DNA from: Clostridia bacterium
Lineage (GTDB): Bacteria > Bacillota > Clostridia > Christensenellales > Aristaeellaceae
Direction of reading: 5' to 3'
Assembly (NCBI GenBank): GCA_017463245.1
Contig: JAFTPN010000081.1
Coordinates: 1 to 53,662, forward strand
DNA: 53,662 nucleotides
Below are positions 25,884-34,977 of this stretch, piece by piece (positions within the stretch are counted from its first letter, which is position 1; the number at the start of each line of letters is the position of its first letter). A program made the translations under genes and the position numbers. The notes under the pieces are model-generated. The model had not been told where the DNA came from and did not search any database. It was given only the letters and a program-made list of their open reading frames with translations.

Positions 25884-26807
25884 TCACGCAAACATTTCTG
25901 TCGATAAATATCTCTCTCCCGAGTCCGGCAGCAGCGCCACAATGACCTTGCCTGCGTTTTCCGGCCGCTGTGCCAGCAGCTTGGCGGCGTGCAGCGCCGC
26001 ACCGGAGGTAATGCCCACCAGCAGGCCTTCCTTGGCCATGGCGCGGCCTGCGGCAAAGGCGTCCTCCGCCTCAATGGGGATGATCTCATCCACCACGCTG
26101 CGGTCAAAGTTCTCCGGCACAAAGTTCGCGCCGATGCCCTGCAGCTTGTGTGCGCCCGCCTGGCCGCCACTGAGCAGCGGCGAGGCCGCAGGCTCCACGC
26201 CCACCACGCGGATGGCCGGGTTCTGCTCCTTCAGGTACTTGCCCGTGCCGCTGATGGTGCCGCCGGTGCCCACGCCCGCCACGAAGATATCCACCTTGCC
26301 CGCCGTGTCCTGCCAGATCTCCGGGCCGGTGGTGGCGTAGTGGGCGGCAGGGTTGGCCGGGTTGTCAAACTGCCCGGCGATGAAGCTCCCCGGTATGGCT
26401 GCGGCCAGCTCCTGCGCCTTGGCAATGGCGCCCGCCATGCCCTGTGCGCCGGGGGTCAGCACCACCTCAGCACCGTAGGCCTTCAGCAGGTTGCGGCGCT
26501 CCACGCTCATGGTTTCCGGCATGGTGAGGATCACCCGGTAGCCCCGGGATACGCCCACCGCCGCCAGGCCGATGCCCGTGTTGCCGCTGGTGGGTTCGAT
26601 GACGGTCGCCCCCGCCTTGATCAGCCCGCGCTGCTCCGCATCATCCAGCATGGCCTTGGCCACGCGATCCTTGGCGCTGCCCGCAGGGTTGAAGCACTCC
26701 AGCTTGGCCAGGATGGTGGCGTTCAGCCCGTTATCCTGCTCGAAGCGGGTAACCTCCATCAGCGGCGTGCGGCCGATCAGTTCCGATACGCTGCGAAAAA
26801 CCGGCAT
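25884..26807 (-). CDS. cysK: cysteine synthase (O-acetylserine sulfhydrylase)
   Basis: PLP enzyme making cysteine from O-acetylserine and sulfide. 307 residues; cofactor lysine in NPAGSAKDR (Lys46), [11 protein letters not shown], the phosphate loop [15 protein letters not shown], and C-terminal [11 protein letters not shown]. Third gene of the dapF-dapL-cysK operon, 3 bp behind dapL. A cystathionine-synthase alternative is unlikely given length and motifs. Confidence 0.95.
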   Translation of the reverse strand: MPVFRSVSELIGRTPLMEVTRFEQDNGLNATILAKLECFNPAGSAKDRVAKAMLDDAEQRGLIKAGATVIEPTSGNTGIGLAAVGVSRGYRVILTMPETMSVERRNLLKAYGAEVVLTPGAQGMAGAIAKAQELAAAIPGSFIAGQFDNPANPAAHYATTGPEIWQDTAGKVDIFVAGVGTGGTISGTGKYLKEQNPAIRVVGVEPAASPLLSGGQAGAHKLQGIGANFVPENFDRSVVDEIIPIEAEDAFAAGRAMAKEGLLVGITSGAALHAAKLLAQRPENAGKVIVALLPDSGERYLSTEMFA

Positions 26808-26810
26808 GGC

Positions 26811-28043
26811 TTACGCCTCCTTCAGCTTGCTCACGCGTTCCATGGCCTGCCTGGTCTTTTCCAGGGTGTTGAAGGCCGTCAGGCGGAAATAGCCTTCGCC
26901 GCTGGGACCAAAGCCGGAGCCAGGGGTACCCACGATGTGACACTTGTCCAGCAGCAGGTCGAAGAACTCCCAGCTGGTCATGCCTTCCGGCACCTTCAGC
27001 CAGATGTAGGGGGCGTCCACGCCGCCGAACACGGTGAAGCCCTGCTCCGCCAGGCTTTCGCGGATGATCTTGGCGTTGGCCATATAGGCGTCGATCACTT
27101 CCTTGATCTGCTTCTGGCCTTCCTCGGTATACACCGCCGCGGCAGCCCGCTGGATGGGGTAGCTCACGCCGTTGAACTTGGTGGCCATGCGGCGCTTCCA
27201 CATGGCGTTCAGCTCGATCTTGTTGCCCTTGCTGTCCAGGCCGCAGACCTCGTGGGGCACCACCGTATAGGCGCAGCGGGTGCCGGTGAAGCCAGCCGTT
27301 TTGCTGAAGGAATTGCACTCAATGGCCACTTCCTTCGCGCCCTCCACCTCATAGATGCTCAGCGGCACGTTGGGGGTGTTGATGAAGGCACGATACGCCG
27401 CATCATAGATGATGATGGCGCCGTTCTCCTTTGCCCAGTCCACATACACCTTCAGCTGTTCCTTGGTCAGCACGGTGCCGGTGGGGTTGTTGGGATAGCA
27501 CAGGTAGATCACATCCACCGGGCGATCCGGCACAGGCGGCACAAAGTCGTTTTCAGCATTGCAGGGCAGGTACACCAGCTTGTTCCAGCGGTCGCCCACA
27601 TATTCACCGGCGCGGCCAGCCATGGCGTTGCTGTCCACATACACAGGATACACCGGGTCGGTCACGGCGATCACCGCATCCTCGCTGAACAGCTCCTGGA
27701 TGTTGCCCACGTCGCTCTTGGCGCCATCGGAGATGAACACCTCGTCAAAGGCCAGCTCCACGCCGCGGGAGGTATAGTCGCCCTCGCGGATGGCGTTCAC
27801 CAGGAAGTCATAGCCAAAGTCCGGGCCATAGCCGCGGAAGGTCTCCTGCTGACCCATTTCATCCACAGCCTTGTGCATGGCCTCGATCACCGCAGGCACC
27901 AGGGGCTTGGTCACGTCGCCAATGCCCAGGCGGATGATATCCGCCTCCGGATGCTCCTGCTGGTAGACCTTCACCCGGCGGGCGATCTCCGCAAAGAGGT
28001 AGGAACCGGGCAGCTTCTGAAAATGATCATTCACATGAAACAT
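26811..28043 (-). CDS. dapL: LL-diaminopimelate aminotransferase
   Basis: Converts tetrahydrodipicolinate directly to LL-diaminopimelate using glutamate, bypassing the succinyl or acetyl routes. 410 residues, class I aminotransferase. Seen: [26 protein letters not shown], the [12 protein letters not shown] segment characteristic of Dap[10 protein letters not shown], and the PLP lysine in [12 protein letters not shown] (Lys248). ATG preceded by AAGGAGG. Between dapF (12 bp) and cysK (3 bp), so pathway partners are adjacent. Confidence 0.96.
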   Translation of the reverse strand: MFHVNDHFQKLPGSYLFAEIARRVKVYQQEHPEADIIRLGIGDVTKPLVPAVIEAMHKAVDEMGQQETFRGYGPDFGYDFLVNAIREGDYTSRGVELAFDEVFISDGAKSDVGNIQELFSEDAVIAVTDPVYPVYVDSNAMAGRAGEYVGDRWNKLVYLPCNAENDFVPPVPDRPVDVIYLCYPNNPTGTVLTKEQLKVYVDWAKENGAIIIYDAAYRAFINTPNVPLSIYEVEGAKEVAIECNSFSKTAGFTGTRCAYTVVPHEVCGLDSKGNKIELNAMWKRRMATKFNGVSYPIQRAAAAVYTEEGQKQIKEVIDAYMANAKIIRESLAEQGFTVFGGVDAPYIWLKVPEGMTSWEFFDLLLDKCHIVGTPGSGFGPSGEGYFRLTAFNTLEKTRQAMERVSKLKEA

Positions 28044-28055
28044 GTTGTTTCCTCC

Positions 28056-28892
28056 TTATTCCTCTGGCCAGATGCCGTCGAACACGAACTCGGCAGGCCC
28101 TTCCTTGTACACATGATTGTCCTCCGGCGACCACTCCACTTGCAAAACGCCGCCGTTGAGCTTCACCTCCGCGCTGCGGTCAGCCTTGCCCGTCAGCACC
28201 GAGGCCACCAGCGCCGCGCAGGCGCCCGTGCCACAGGCCAGGGTCTCCCCTGCGCCACGCTCCCACACCCGCATCCGCAGGTGGTGGCGATCCTTCACGG
28301 TCACGAACTCCACATTCGTCCTGTTGGGGAAGATGCGGTGATTCTCGATGATGGAACCCAGGCTGGGCAAGTCCACATCGTCCGGGTCGTTGACGAAGAT
28401 CACGCAATGGGGGTTGCCCATGGACACGCAATGGATGGGATAGACCATGCCGCCCACCTCCAGCCGATGACCCAGGATGATCTCGCCCGGCAGATCCACC
28501 GGCACCATGCGGGGGTTCAATTCCGGCGAGCCCATATCCACCCGCACGGAATGCACCTTGCCGCCACGGGTGCGCAGCTGCAGGTGCTTCAGCCCTGCGC
28601 CGGTCATCAGGCTGATCTCCGTTTTGTCGGTCAGCCCGCGCTCGTAGACATATTTGGCGATGCAGCGGGTGGCGTTGCCGCACATTTCGCTTTCGCTGCC
28701 ATCGCTGTTGAAGATCCGCATCCCGAAGTCCGCCACTTCGCTGGGCTCGATCAGCACCAGGCCGTCGCTGCCCACGCCAAAGTGGGGACGGCTCATGTGG
28801 ATGGCCAGCGTAGAGGGATCGCGCACAGTTTCCTCAAAGCAGTTCACATAGATGTAGTCGTTGCCGATGCCCTGCATCTTCGTAAAGCGCAT
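28056..28892 (-). CDS. dapF: diaminopimelate epimerase
   Basis: Interconverts LL- and meso-diaminopimelate for peptidoglycan and lysine. 278 residues; the two catalytic cysteines lie in MCGNATRC (Cys71) and LACGTGACAA (Cys220), with KMQGIGNDYI at the N-terminus and SMGNPHCVIFV mid-protein. ATG at 28892 follows AAGGAG. First gene of dapF-dapL-cysK behind a good promoter. Confidence 0.97.
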   Translation of the reverse strand: MRFTKMQGIGNDYIYVNCFEETVRDPSTLAIHMSRPHFGVGSDGLVLIEPSEVADFGMRIFNSDGSESEMCGNATRCIAKYVYERGLTDKTEISLMTGAGLKHLQLRTRGGKVHSVRVDMGSPELNPRMVPVDLPGEIILGHRLEVGGMVYPIHCVSMGNPHCVIFVNDPDDVDLPSLGSIIENHRIFPNRTNVEFVTVKDRHHLRMRVWERGAGETLACGTGACAALVASVLTGKADRSAEVKLNGGVLQVEWSPEDNHVYKEGPAEFVFDGIWPEE

Positions 28893-28927
28893 AACCTCGC
28901 TCCTTACCCAAAAATCGAATATGATCC

Positions 28928-28956
28928 ATTATAGATTATTTTCCCGTCCGCGACAA
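28928..28956 (-). promoter_or_regulatory. dapF-dapL-cysK promoter
   Basis: Minus strand TTGTCG (28951-28956), 17-bp spacer, TATAAT (28928-28933), 36 bp before the dapF start. Confidence 0.75.
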
Positions 28957-28965
28957 CAAAAATGC

Positions 28966-28996
28966 AACAAAAATACCGCGACTTTTTCAGCCGCGG
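28966..28996 (-). terminator. terminator behind the TraX-like gene
   Basis: Minus-strand stem CCGCGGCT / AGTCGCGG with a GAAAA loop (28976-28996), followed by TATTTTTG. Confidence 0.75.
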
Positions 28997-29006
28997 CAGG
29001 TTCGCG

Positions 29007-29747
29007 TTAGAAGATATGCTCCAGAATGATCAGCACCACCAGATGGGCGGGATAGATGGCGTAGCTCAGCCAGGTGGGCAGCTTGATGTCCCACTTGCGG
29101 GGAATGCGCACCAGCATCAGCGGCAGGGCAAAGATGGCCAGGCCCTGCAAGCGCAGCCAGGGTGCCGCGAGCGTCCCGAAGGGCGAGGGCAGGCCGCTCA
29201 GCTTCAGGCCAAAGAACTCCGTGACCGTGATGGAGCTGGAGCCCCAATATAGGCAGAAGGCGATCATCACCGCGGCGATGGCGCCCCGGCTGTTCCGCGC
29301 CGCGTAGAGCAACATCACCAGCAGCACGCCCCGCCAGCCGTAGTCGCAGCCCAGCACCACCGCCGCCGCCAGCGCCAGCACCGGCGCCCAGATGTGGCTG
29401 AGGAACTTCTTCTCCCGTATGCCCCACAGGGCGCACAGGGCAATGGCCAGGGTGAGGAAAATGTTCGGCTCGCGCCAGGTGTGGTTCAGTCCCCACATAT
29501 ACAGCGGCTGGGACACCAGGCCGATCAGCACCACCCGCAGGAGGTATTTCGGCACGCTGCGGGTGTAGTGGAAGCCCACCACCATGCACCAGCAGTACAG
29601 CGGAAAGGCAATGCGTCCCAGCATCCGCATTTCCAGCACACCGGGCAGGAGCATCTTGCCCGCATGATCGCAGAACATAAAGATCAGCGCCAGTATTTTC
29701 AGCCAGCCTGTGGCCGTGTTGCCCCCAAGGGGTCTGCGTGCCTCCAT
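29007..29747 (-). CDS. TraX family membrane protein
   Basis: 246 residues with about seven to eight transmembrane helices. The TraX pattern is seen in GWLKILALIFMFCDHAGKML, LGRIAFPLYCWCMVVGFHYTRS, LVSQPLY and the closing YAIYPAHLVVL. TraX of F plasmid acetylates pilin; chromosomal Firmicute homologues are acyltransferase-3-like proteins of unknown substrate. No conjugation genes are near. ATG at 29747 has GGAGG nine bases upstream. Monocistronic between its own promoter and terminator. Confidence 0.85.
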   Translation of the reverse strand: MEARRPLGGNTATGWLKILALIFMFCDHAGKMLLPGVLEMRMLGRIAFPLYCWCMVVGFHYTRSVPKYLLRVVLIGLVSQPLYMWGLNHTWREPNIFLTLAIALCALWGIREKKFLSHIWAPVLALAAAVVLGCDYGWRGVLLVMLLYAARNSRGAIAAVMIAFCLYWGSSSITVTEFFGLKLSGLPSPFGTLAAPWLRLQGLAIFALPLMLVRIPRKWDIKLPTWLSYAIYPAHLVVLIILEHIF

Positions 29748-29779
29748 GAATATCGTCCTCCGCAAACAGGATATGACAG

Positions 29780-29808
29780 AGTATAGCACGCATCCCGAAA
29801 ATGTGCAA
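29780..29808 (-). promoter_or_regulatory. promoter of the TraX-like gene
   Basis: Minus strand TTGCAC (29803-29808), 17-bp spacer, TATACT (29780-29785). Confidence 0.7.
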
Positions 29809-29891
29809 ATTCATTCCCCTGTCATGGCGAATTCATCTGTTCGTCACTTTGGCCGGATAGGATAAGGAAAACATGGGAGGGGGTGTCGGCC

Positions 29892-30248
29892 ATGCGCCGC
29901 TGGATGATTCTTGTGCTGGTGCTGCTGCTTGCAGGCGCAGGGCTGTGGTTTGGCTGCACCCGTTCGGCATCGCCGCCCTCCGCCGAAGGCGCCACCAGCA
30001 TGGCCGCCCTGGGGCTGGTGCTGCTGGACAGCGACGAGGGCGTTTCCGTGCTGGCCGTAAAGGACAAAAGCCCCGCCGAATATGCAGGCATCCACCCCGG
30101 CGATCTGCTCCTGCAGGCCAATGGTCATCCCTTCAGCACCATTCTCCAATTGGAGGCGCTGCTCCCGCCGGCAAAGCAGTCCGCCCTGCAATTGCAGCTC
30201 ATGCGCCGCCAGCAGGACGTGATGACCGTGCAGCTGCATCTGCGATAA
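29892..30248 (+). CDS. small membrane-anchored PDZ-domain protein
   Basis: 118 residues. An N-terminal hydrophobic helix (about 4-20) ends LWFGC, a poor lipobox, so it may be a lipoprotein or an anchored protein. Residues about 38-118 form a PDZ domain (LGLVLLD, VLAVKDKSPAEYAGIHPGDLLLQANG, LQLQLMRRQQ). No protease domain is attached. ATG at 29892 has GGAGGGGG eight bases upstream; an in-frame GTG nine bases earlier abuts it. It lies 55 bp before a two-component system and could be its accessory, though that is inference. Confidence 0.75.
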   Translation: MRRWMILVLVLLLAGAGLWFGCTRSASPPSAEGATSMAALGLVLLDSDEGVSVLAVKDKSPAEYAGIHPGDLLLQANGHPFSTILQLEALLPPAKQSALQLQLMRRQQDVMTVQLHLR

Positions 30249-30255
30249 ATCCCCA

Positions 30256-30285
30256 TTGTGCAATGATGAAAAATCATGGTATACT
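30256..30285 (+). promoter_or_regulatory. promoter of the two-component genes
   Basis: TTGTGC (30256-30261), 18-bp spacer, TATACT (30280-30285), 18 bp before the response-regulator ATG. Confidence 0.6.
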
Positions 30286-30303
30286 GATACATGAGGTGAT
30301 CCT

Positions 30304-30972
30304 ATGACGCTGTTGATCGTGGACGACGAGCAGCGGATCCGCGAGCTGATCCGGAAATATGCCATGTTTGAGGGCTATGAAGTCGAAGAGGCCACCAATG
30401 GCATGGAAGCCATTGAGAAAGCGCGGCAGAAAAGCTACGACCTGATCATCATGGATGTGATGATGCCGGAGCTGGACGGCTTTTCCGCCTGCCGAGAGAT
30501 CCGCAAGACCAGCCAGGTACCCATGCTGATGCTCTCTGCCCGGGGCGAGGAATACGACCGTATCCACGGCTTTGAACTGGGCGTGGACGACTATGTGGTG
30601 AAGCCCTTCTCTCCCAAGGAACTGATGATGCGGGTCAGCGCCATTCTCAAGCGCAGCGGCGCTTCCCGCCAGGAAAACGACCTGGTGGTGCTGGGGGAAC
30701 TGACGGTGGACTTCACCGCCCGGCGGGTGATCCTTTCCGGGCAGCAGCTGGACTTGAGCCCCAAGGAATACGACCTGCTTTTCTACATGGTGCGCAACCG
30801 GGGCATCGCCCTGACCCGCGAAAAGCTCATCAGCGAGGTGTGGGGCTACGATTTCTTCGGCGACGACCGCACCCTGGACACCCACATCAAGCTTTTGCGC
30901 CGCCAGCTGGGCAGCTATGCCGAAAAGATCACCACGCTGCGAGGAGTGGGATATCGCTTTGAAAAAGAATAA
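30304..30972 (+). CDS. OmpR/PhoB-type response regulator
   Basis: 222 residues. Receiver domain 1-115 with the acidic pocket LLIVDDEQ, phospho-acceptor Asp51 in LIIMDVMMP, and the switch lysine in VVKPFSP. Winged-helix DNA-binding domain about 128-222 (LSPKEYDLLFYMVRNRG, RTLDTHIKLLRRQLG, RGVGYRF). GAGGTG upstream of ATG. The partner kinase overlaps by 14 bp. Target genes unknown. Confidence 0.95.
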   Translation: MTLLIVDDEQRIRELIRKYAMFEGYEVEEATNGMEAIEKARQKSYDLIIMDVMMPELDGFSACREIRKTSQVPMLMLSARGEEYDRIHGFELGVDDYVVKPFSPKELMMRVSAILKRSGASRQENDLVVLGELTVDFTARRVILSGQQLDLSPKEYDLLFYMVRNRGIALTREKLISEVWGYDFFGDDRTLDTHIKLLRRQLGSYAEKITTLRGVGYRFEKE

Positions 30973-32413
30973 GCTTGGCATCAGGAGCCGCATCATGCTG
31001 TACCTGGTGCTTTTCGTGGCATTTGTCATCAGCATCATGTGGCTGTTTCAGATCGTGTGGCTGGACGACTTCTACCGCTATTACAAAACCAATCAGGTCA
31101 AGTCCGCCGCCACGGCGCTGCTGGACAACCTGAACAACGAGGAAGTGGAAGTTCTGGCCGACCAGCTGGCCTCCCAGAACGATGTGTGCATCCTTTTGCT
31201 GGACACCAGGCACCGTCCCGTGCTTTCCAGCGAGGACACCCAGTTCTGCCTCATCCACCGCATGAACGTCCGCGACCTGGGCTGGTGGTGCGAGCGCATC
31301 CCTGAGGACGGCAGCGTGATGGTCGAGCAGTTCAACGTGCAGCCCTTCAAAAACGACCGCTACAACGACCGCCGCTTTGTGGGCGCGGTGCCCCCCATCA
31401 GCGAGACCGAGCACCAGAGCCTGCTCTACGCCCGGCGCATCACCCTGCCCACGGGCGAGGACGGCTATATGCTGCTCAACACCATGATCACCCCGCTGGA
31501 CGCCACGGTGACCACCCTGCGCTCGCAGCTGCTGTTGATCACCACGGTGGTGCTGCTGGGTGCGCTTTTGCTGGCAGCGGTGATCTCCCGCAACGTGTCC
31601 CGCCCCATCATCGAGACCAACGAGGCCGCCCGCCAGCTTTCCCACGGCCGCTTCCAGCAGCCCAAGCACGGCGGCAACTACCGGGAAATGGCCGAATTGA
31701 ACGCCACCCTTGCCCGCGCAGCCGACGACCTGAACCAGGTGGAGCGCTTGCAGCACGAGCTCATCGCCAACATCAGCCATGACCTGCGCACGCCCCTGAC
31801 CATGATCGGCGGCTATGCGGAGGCCATGCGGGACATCCCCGGCGAGAACACGCCGGAGAATATGCAGATCATCATCGATGAGACCGCCCGCCTCTCCACC
31901 TTAGTGGGCGAGGTGATGGACTTCTCCCGCCTGCAATCCGGCGCGCTGCCCATGAACATGGCCGCCCTCGACCTGACAAGTGCCGTGCAGGAAATCATCA
32001 GCCGGGTGGGCAAGCTGGTGGAGGCCAACGGCTACGCCATCCACTTCGACCCGGAGAGCAGCCTCACCGTCACCGCCGATGAAAAGCGCATCGGCCAGGT
32101 GGTCTACAACCTGCTGGGCAACGCCCTGACCTACACCGGCGAGAGCAAGCAGGTCTATGTGACCCAGGAGCTGCGCGGCGACCGGGTGCGCATCGCCATC
32201 CGTGACACCGGCAAGGGCATCCCGGAAAGCGAGCTGCCCCTGATCTGGAACCGCTACTACCGCACCAAGGAGACCCACAAGCGCGCCATCATCGGCAGCG
32301 GGCTGGGGCTGTCCATCGTGCGGAGCATCCTGGAACAGCACCAGGCGCCCTACGGCGTGGACAGCACCGAGGGCGAAGGGACGACGTTCTGGTTTGAATT
32401 GCCGGTGGCATAA
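30959..32413 (+). CDS. sensor histidine kinase
   Basis: 484 residues from a TTG start at 30959, the in-frame start nearest a GAGGAG site; the next ATG would remove part of the first helix. TM1 about 11-33, an extracellular sensor region of about 155 residues without a known domain, TM2 about 190-212, HAMP linker, dimerisation helix with the phospho-histidine in ANISHDLRTPLTM (about residue 274), and ATPase domain with YNLLGNALTYT (N box), DTGKGIP (G1) and GSGLGLSIV (G2). Forms a pair with the overlapping response regulator; the signal is unknown. Confidence 0.94.
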   Translation: MKKNKLGIRSRIMLYLVLFVAFVISIMWLFQIVWLDDFYRYYKTNQVKSAATALLDNLNNEEVEVLADQLASQNDVCILLLDTRHRPVLSSEDTQFCLIHRMNVRDLGWWCERIPEDGSVMVEQFNVQPFKNDRYNDRRFVGAVPPISETEHQSLLYARRITLPTGEDGYMLLNTMITPLDATVTTLRSQLLLITTVVLLGALLLAAVISRNVSRPIIETNEAARQLSHGRFQQPKHGGNYREMAELNATLARAADDLNQVERLQHELIANISHDLRTPLTMIGGYAEAMRDIPGENTPENMQIIIDETARLSTLVGEVMDFSRLQSGALPMNMAALDLTSAVQEIISRVGKLVEANGYAIHFDPESSLTVTADEKRIGQVVYNLLGNALTYTGESKQVYVTQELRGDRVRIAIRDTGKGIPESELPLIWNRYYRTKETHKRAIIGSGLGLSIVRSILEQHQAPYGVDSTEGEGTTFWFELPVA

Positions 32414-32447
32414 GAAAAGACGCTGCTAATACGCAGCGTCTTTTCTT
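32411..32447. terminator. bidirectional terminator between convergent genes
   Basis: TAAGAAAAGACGCTGC...GCAGCGTCTTTTCTTA: 8-bp G+C stem (32419-32426 / 32433-32440) extended by A/T tracts. It overlaps the stop codons of both the kinase and the SipL-like gene. Confidence 0.92.
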
Positions 32448-33975
32448 ATGCCATCCTGTGCCACACCACCACGCCCTGCCCCGGCTTGGGTTCCTCCGCC
32501 AGTTCCGGGTTCAGGTCGCGGATCTCCCTTTCCGGCACCCGGTAGCGCCGGGCAATGTCCCACAGCTGCTCCCCGGGCTGGGTGAAATACAGCACGATGC
32601 TCCCGTCCACAGGCGGGGCAGCCACGGGCAGCACGTCCGTCACCAGGCGCAGGGAGGCAGTCTCCGCGCCGCTGACGCACAGGTGCATGATGTAGCGCAG
32701 CTCGACCCTGTCGCTGGTAATGGCGCTGGCGTCCACCTCGCCGCATTGCAGGGTGATGAAGTCATCCTCCCCCGCCTGCGCCGCAAAGGTGACCCGGAAC
32801 GGCTCGGCGCAGGTGGCAGCCACGGGCTCGTCGGAATCGTCGGTCATGTAGAGCAGGGTGACCTCCAGCATGCCCTCCACCGTCAGCCGACCGCCGATCT
32901 GCTCCCGCCCGGCGATCATGGGCGTGGCAAAGGCGCACAGCACGCCCCGTACCGCCGGGCTGCCCTCCGGCAGCATCAGCATGGCCTTGCCGCTTTCCGC
33001 CGCCTGCTGGGCATGATCCTCCACCCGGCAGCCCAGCTCCCTGGCGGTGATGCGCAGGTCATCCCCCTGCAGGGTATAGGCGTCGTCCAGCAGGGTGATG
33101 CTCTCCTTCCGGTCTGCCCAGGCCTTGAGGCCCAGCAGCACCTCCGCCCGCAGGGTGCGCTGGCCATCGCCCATGTCCTGGCTGGCCACCGCCACATCCC
33201 GCAGGATGGCATCGGCGCGGAGCGTCTCGCCGTCCTCGCCCGTCAGCTCCACGCTCTGCTCAAAGGGAATGCTGTGCCGGGTGATCACCACCGGCTTGCC
33301 CGGCAGATCAGAGGCATGCACGGCCTCCAGCTCCACCTGGCCGCTGACCCCCGCCCGTCCCAGCCCGCCAGTCGTTTCACCCATTTGCACCCGGGCGGTG
33401 GCATAAAGCGTTTCGCGGATCTGCAAGCTCTCCGGCAGGGCAAATTCCTCCCGCAGCAGCTTTTCCGTGTCTCCATTGGCCACGGTGCGCTTCACGGTGA
33501 TCGCCCTGGCGCGGCTTTCCACGCCATCCACACCAGCGATGCCTGTCACCGCCTCCACGGGCTGCTGGCTCACCGAGCGGCCATGGAGACCCACCACCGC
33601 CCGCAGATTCAGCCTGCCGCTTGCCGCAGAGGCGTCCACGTGTTCCACCCAGGCATCAGCGCAGCACAGGTTCCTGGGCTGCGCGCCGGGCAGCTCCATC
33701 ACATGGGTGAAGTCCGCGGTGGCCTCCATGGCGTTCACCCGGCTGTGATCCCCCTGGGTATACAGCGCATGAAACACCACCCGCCCCATCACAGACACAC
33801 GATCCTGCATGGCCTCCACATTTTCGATCACCGCCATGCCGCCCGCGTGCAGCACCCGCGCCTCCTCCCGCAAGCCGCCGGGCAGGGTGATCTCCCCCTC
33901 CACCACGGCCTGGCTCTGTCCCCGGCCGGTGGGCTGCTCCAGCTGAATGCTCTCCTTCACCAATCGCATATCCAT
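32446..33975 (-). CDS. SPOCS (DUF3794) + LysM protein, SipL-like spore coat morphogen
   Basis: 509 residues. The body contains repeated SPOCS/DUF3794 segments (for example VVEGEITLPGG near the N-terminus, GVSGQVELEAVHASDLPGK, GGRLTVEGMLEVTLLYMTDD), and the C-terminus (about 462-507) is a LysM domain (YFTQPGEQLWDIARRYRVP, IRDLNPEL, KPGQGVVVW). This is the plan of SipL in Clostridioides difficile, which binds SpoIVA to build the spore coat. ATG at 33975 has GGAGG 11 bases upstream. A sigma-E-like promoter precedes it, matching mother-cell expression. SpoIVA is not in the window. Confidence 0.8.
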   Translation of the reverse strand: MDMRLVKESIQLEQPTGRGQSQAVVEGEITLPGGLREEARVLHAGGMAVIENVEAMQDRVSVMGRVVFHALYTQGDHSRVNAMEATADFTHVMELPGAQPRNLCCADAWVEHVDASAASGRLNLRAVVGLHGRSVSQQPVEAVTGIAGVDGVESRARAITVKRTVANGDTEKLLREEFALPESLQIRETLYATARVQMGETTGGLGRAGVSGQVELEAVHASDLPGKPVVITRHSIPFEQSVELTGEDGETLRADAILRDVAVASQDMGDGQRTLRAEVLLGLKAWADRKESITLLDDAYTLQGDDLRITARELGCRVEDHAQQAAESGKAMLMLPEGSPAVRGVLCAFATPMIAGREQIGGRLTVEGMLEVTLLYMTDDSDEPVAATCAEPFRVTFAAQAGEDDFITLQCGEVDASAITSDRVELRYIMHLCVSGAETASLRLVTDVLPVAAPPVDGSIVLYFTQPGEQLWDIARRYRVPEREIRDLNPELAEEPKPGQGVVVWHRMA

Positions 33976-34004
33976 GATTGCGTATTCCTCCTTCCGTCTG
34001 CCTG

Positions 34005-34033
34005 ATTGTATGTTTCGCATTCCCATTGTATTC
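34005..34033 (-). promoter_or_regulatory. candidate sigma-E (mother-cell) promoter
   Basis: Minus strand GAATACA (34027-34033), 14-bp spacer, CATACAAT (34005-34012). The -10 matches the sigma-E consensus CATACAMT fully and the -35 matches KMATATT at five of seven positions; no sigma-A pair is evident. 29 bp upstream of the SipL-like start. Confidence 0.6.
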
Positions 34034-34070
34034 TTAATGTTTCCTCACCAAATTCTCATCTGTTGCCTCC

Positions 34071-34099
34071 TTTTCACATTCTTCCAAGTGTGCTATAAT
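34071..34099 (+). promoter_or_regulatory. xpaC-telA promoter
   Basis: TTTTCA (34071-34076), 17-bp spacer, TATAAT (34094-34099). A GCCTGC/GCAGGC palindrome (about 34107-34120) lies at the predicted transcript start. Confidence 0.65.
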
Positions 34100-34146
34100 A
34101 GTACCAGCCTGCCCGGCAGGCGATGAAAGGAATGGATTCACCAGCA

Positions 34147-34962
34147 ATGAGCAAAAAGAACAAGAACAAGCGCAAGAACAAGGGCTTCAAGGCCGGACTG
34201 ATCACCGGCGGCATCATTGCCCTGCTATACTCCGCTGTCTTTCCCCTGTTCCGCATCAGCGATTTTCTCCTTTGCGGCGGCTTTGCGATCCTCCTGGGCA
34301 AGATCGTCAGCATCATGGCCTCCGGCCTTGACCTGACCACCCACAACAAGCAGGACGCCAAGAAAGCTGCCAATGATGTGGAGGAGCTCCCCCTCTCCGG
34401 CGACGAGACCGCCGATGCGGTGATCGCCAAGGGGCAGGAGATGCTCCACCAGATCCGTGCCGAGAACGACGCCATCCCCGATGCCGTGCTTTCCGGCCAG
34501 ATGGACGAATTGGAGCGCCTGTGCGTGCAGATCTTCAAAACCGTGGCCGAAAAGCCCATGAAGGCCAGCCAGATCCGCAAGTTCATGAACTACTACCTGC
34601 CCACCACTCTGAAGATGCTGGCCAGCTACCGCACCATGGAGCAGCGCGGCGTTTCCGCTGCCGACATGGCCGAGGCACGCTCCACCCTGATCCGCGGCAT
34701 GGGTATGGTGCTCACCGCCTGCCAGAAGCAGCTGGATAACCTCTACAAGGACACCATGCTGGACGTGACCACCGACATCGACGTGCTGGAGCAGATGCTC
34801 AAGCGCGATGGCTTTACCGAGGGTGAATTGGGCACCGCCCACACCAAGGCGCCCACCGCCACCTCTGCCCAGATGCAGCAGGGCACCCCGGTGATCAACA
34901 CCCCCAAGTCCGACGATGACTTTGTTTCCTTCTACTCTAACCGCAATGTTCAGAAGAAATAA
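34147..34962 (+). CDS. XpaC-family membrane protein
   Basis: 271 residues. A Lys/Asn-rich start (MSKKNKNKRKNKG), two hydrophobic helices (about 15-35 and 40-58), then a helical domain with MHQIRAENDAIPD-like sequence and SQIRKFMNYYLPTTLKMLASYRTME, characteristic of the 5-bromo-4-chloroindolyl phosphate hydrolysis (XpaC) family, almost always next to telA. Biochemical function is not established. Start uncertain: ATG 34147 is 15 bases from AAAGGA; in-frame ATGs at 34123 and 34132 are alternatives. Confidence 0.85.
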   Translation: MSKKNKNKRKNKGFKAGLITGGIIALLYSAVFPLFRISDFLLCGGFAILLGKIVSIMASGLDLTTHNKQDAKKAANDVEELPLSGDETADAVIAKGQEMLHQIRAENDAIPDAVLSGQMDELERLCVQIFKTVAEKPMKASQIRKFMNYYLPTTLKMLASYRTMEQRGVSAADMAEARSTLIRGMGMVLTACQKQLDNLYKDTMLDVTTDIDVLEQMLKRDGFTEGELGTAHTKAPTATSAQMQQGTPVINTPKSDDDFVSFYSNRNVQKK

Positions 34963-34977
34963 AAGGAGGCCTTCCCC

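Noticed and set aside
29007-29747. TraX-like gene as a sign of a conjugative element
   Set aside because: No relaxase, type IV secretion or integrase gene is nearby, and chromosomal TraX-like genes are common in Firmicutes.
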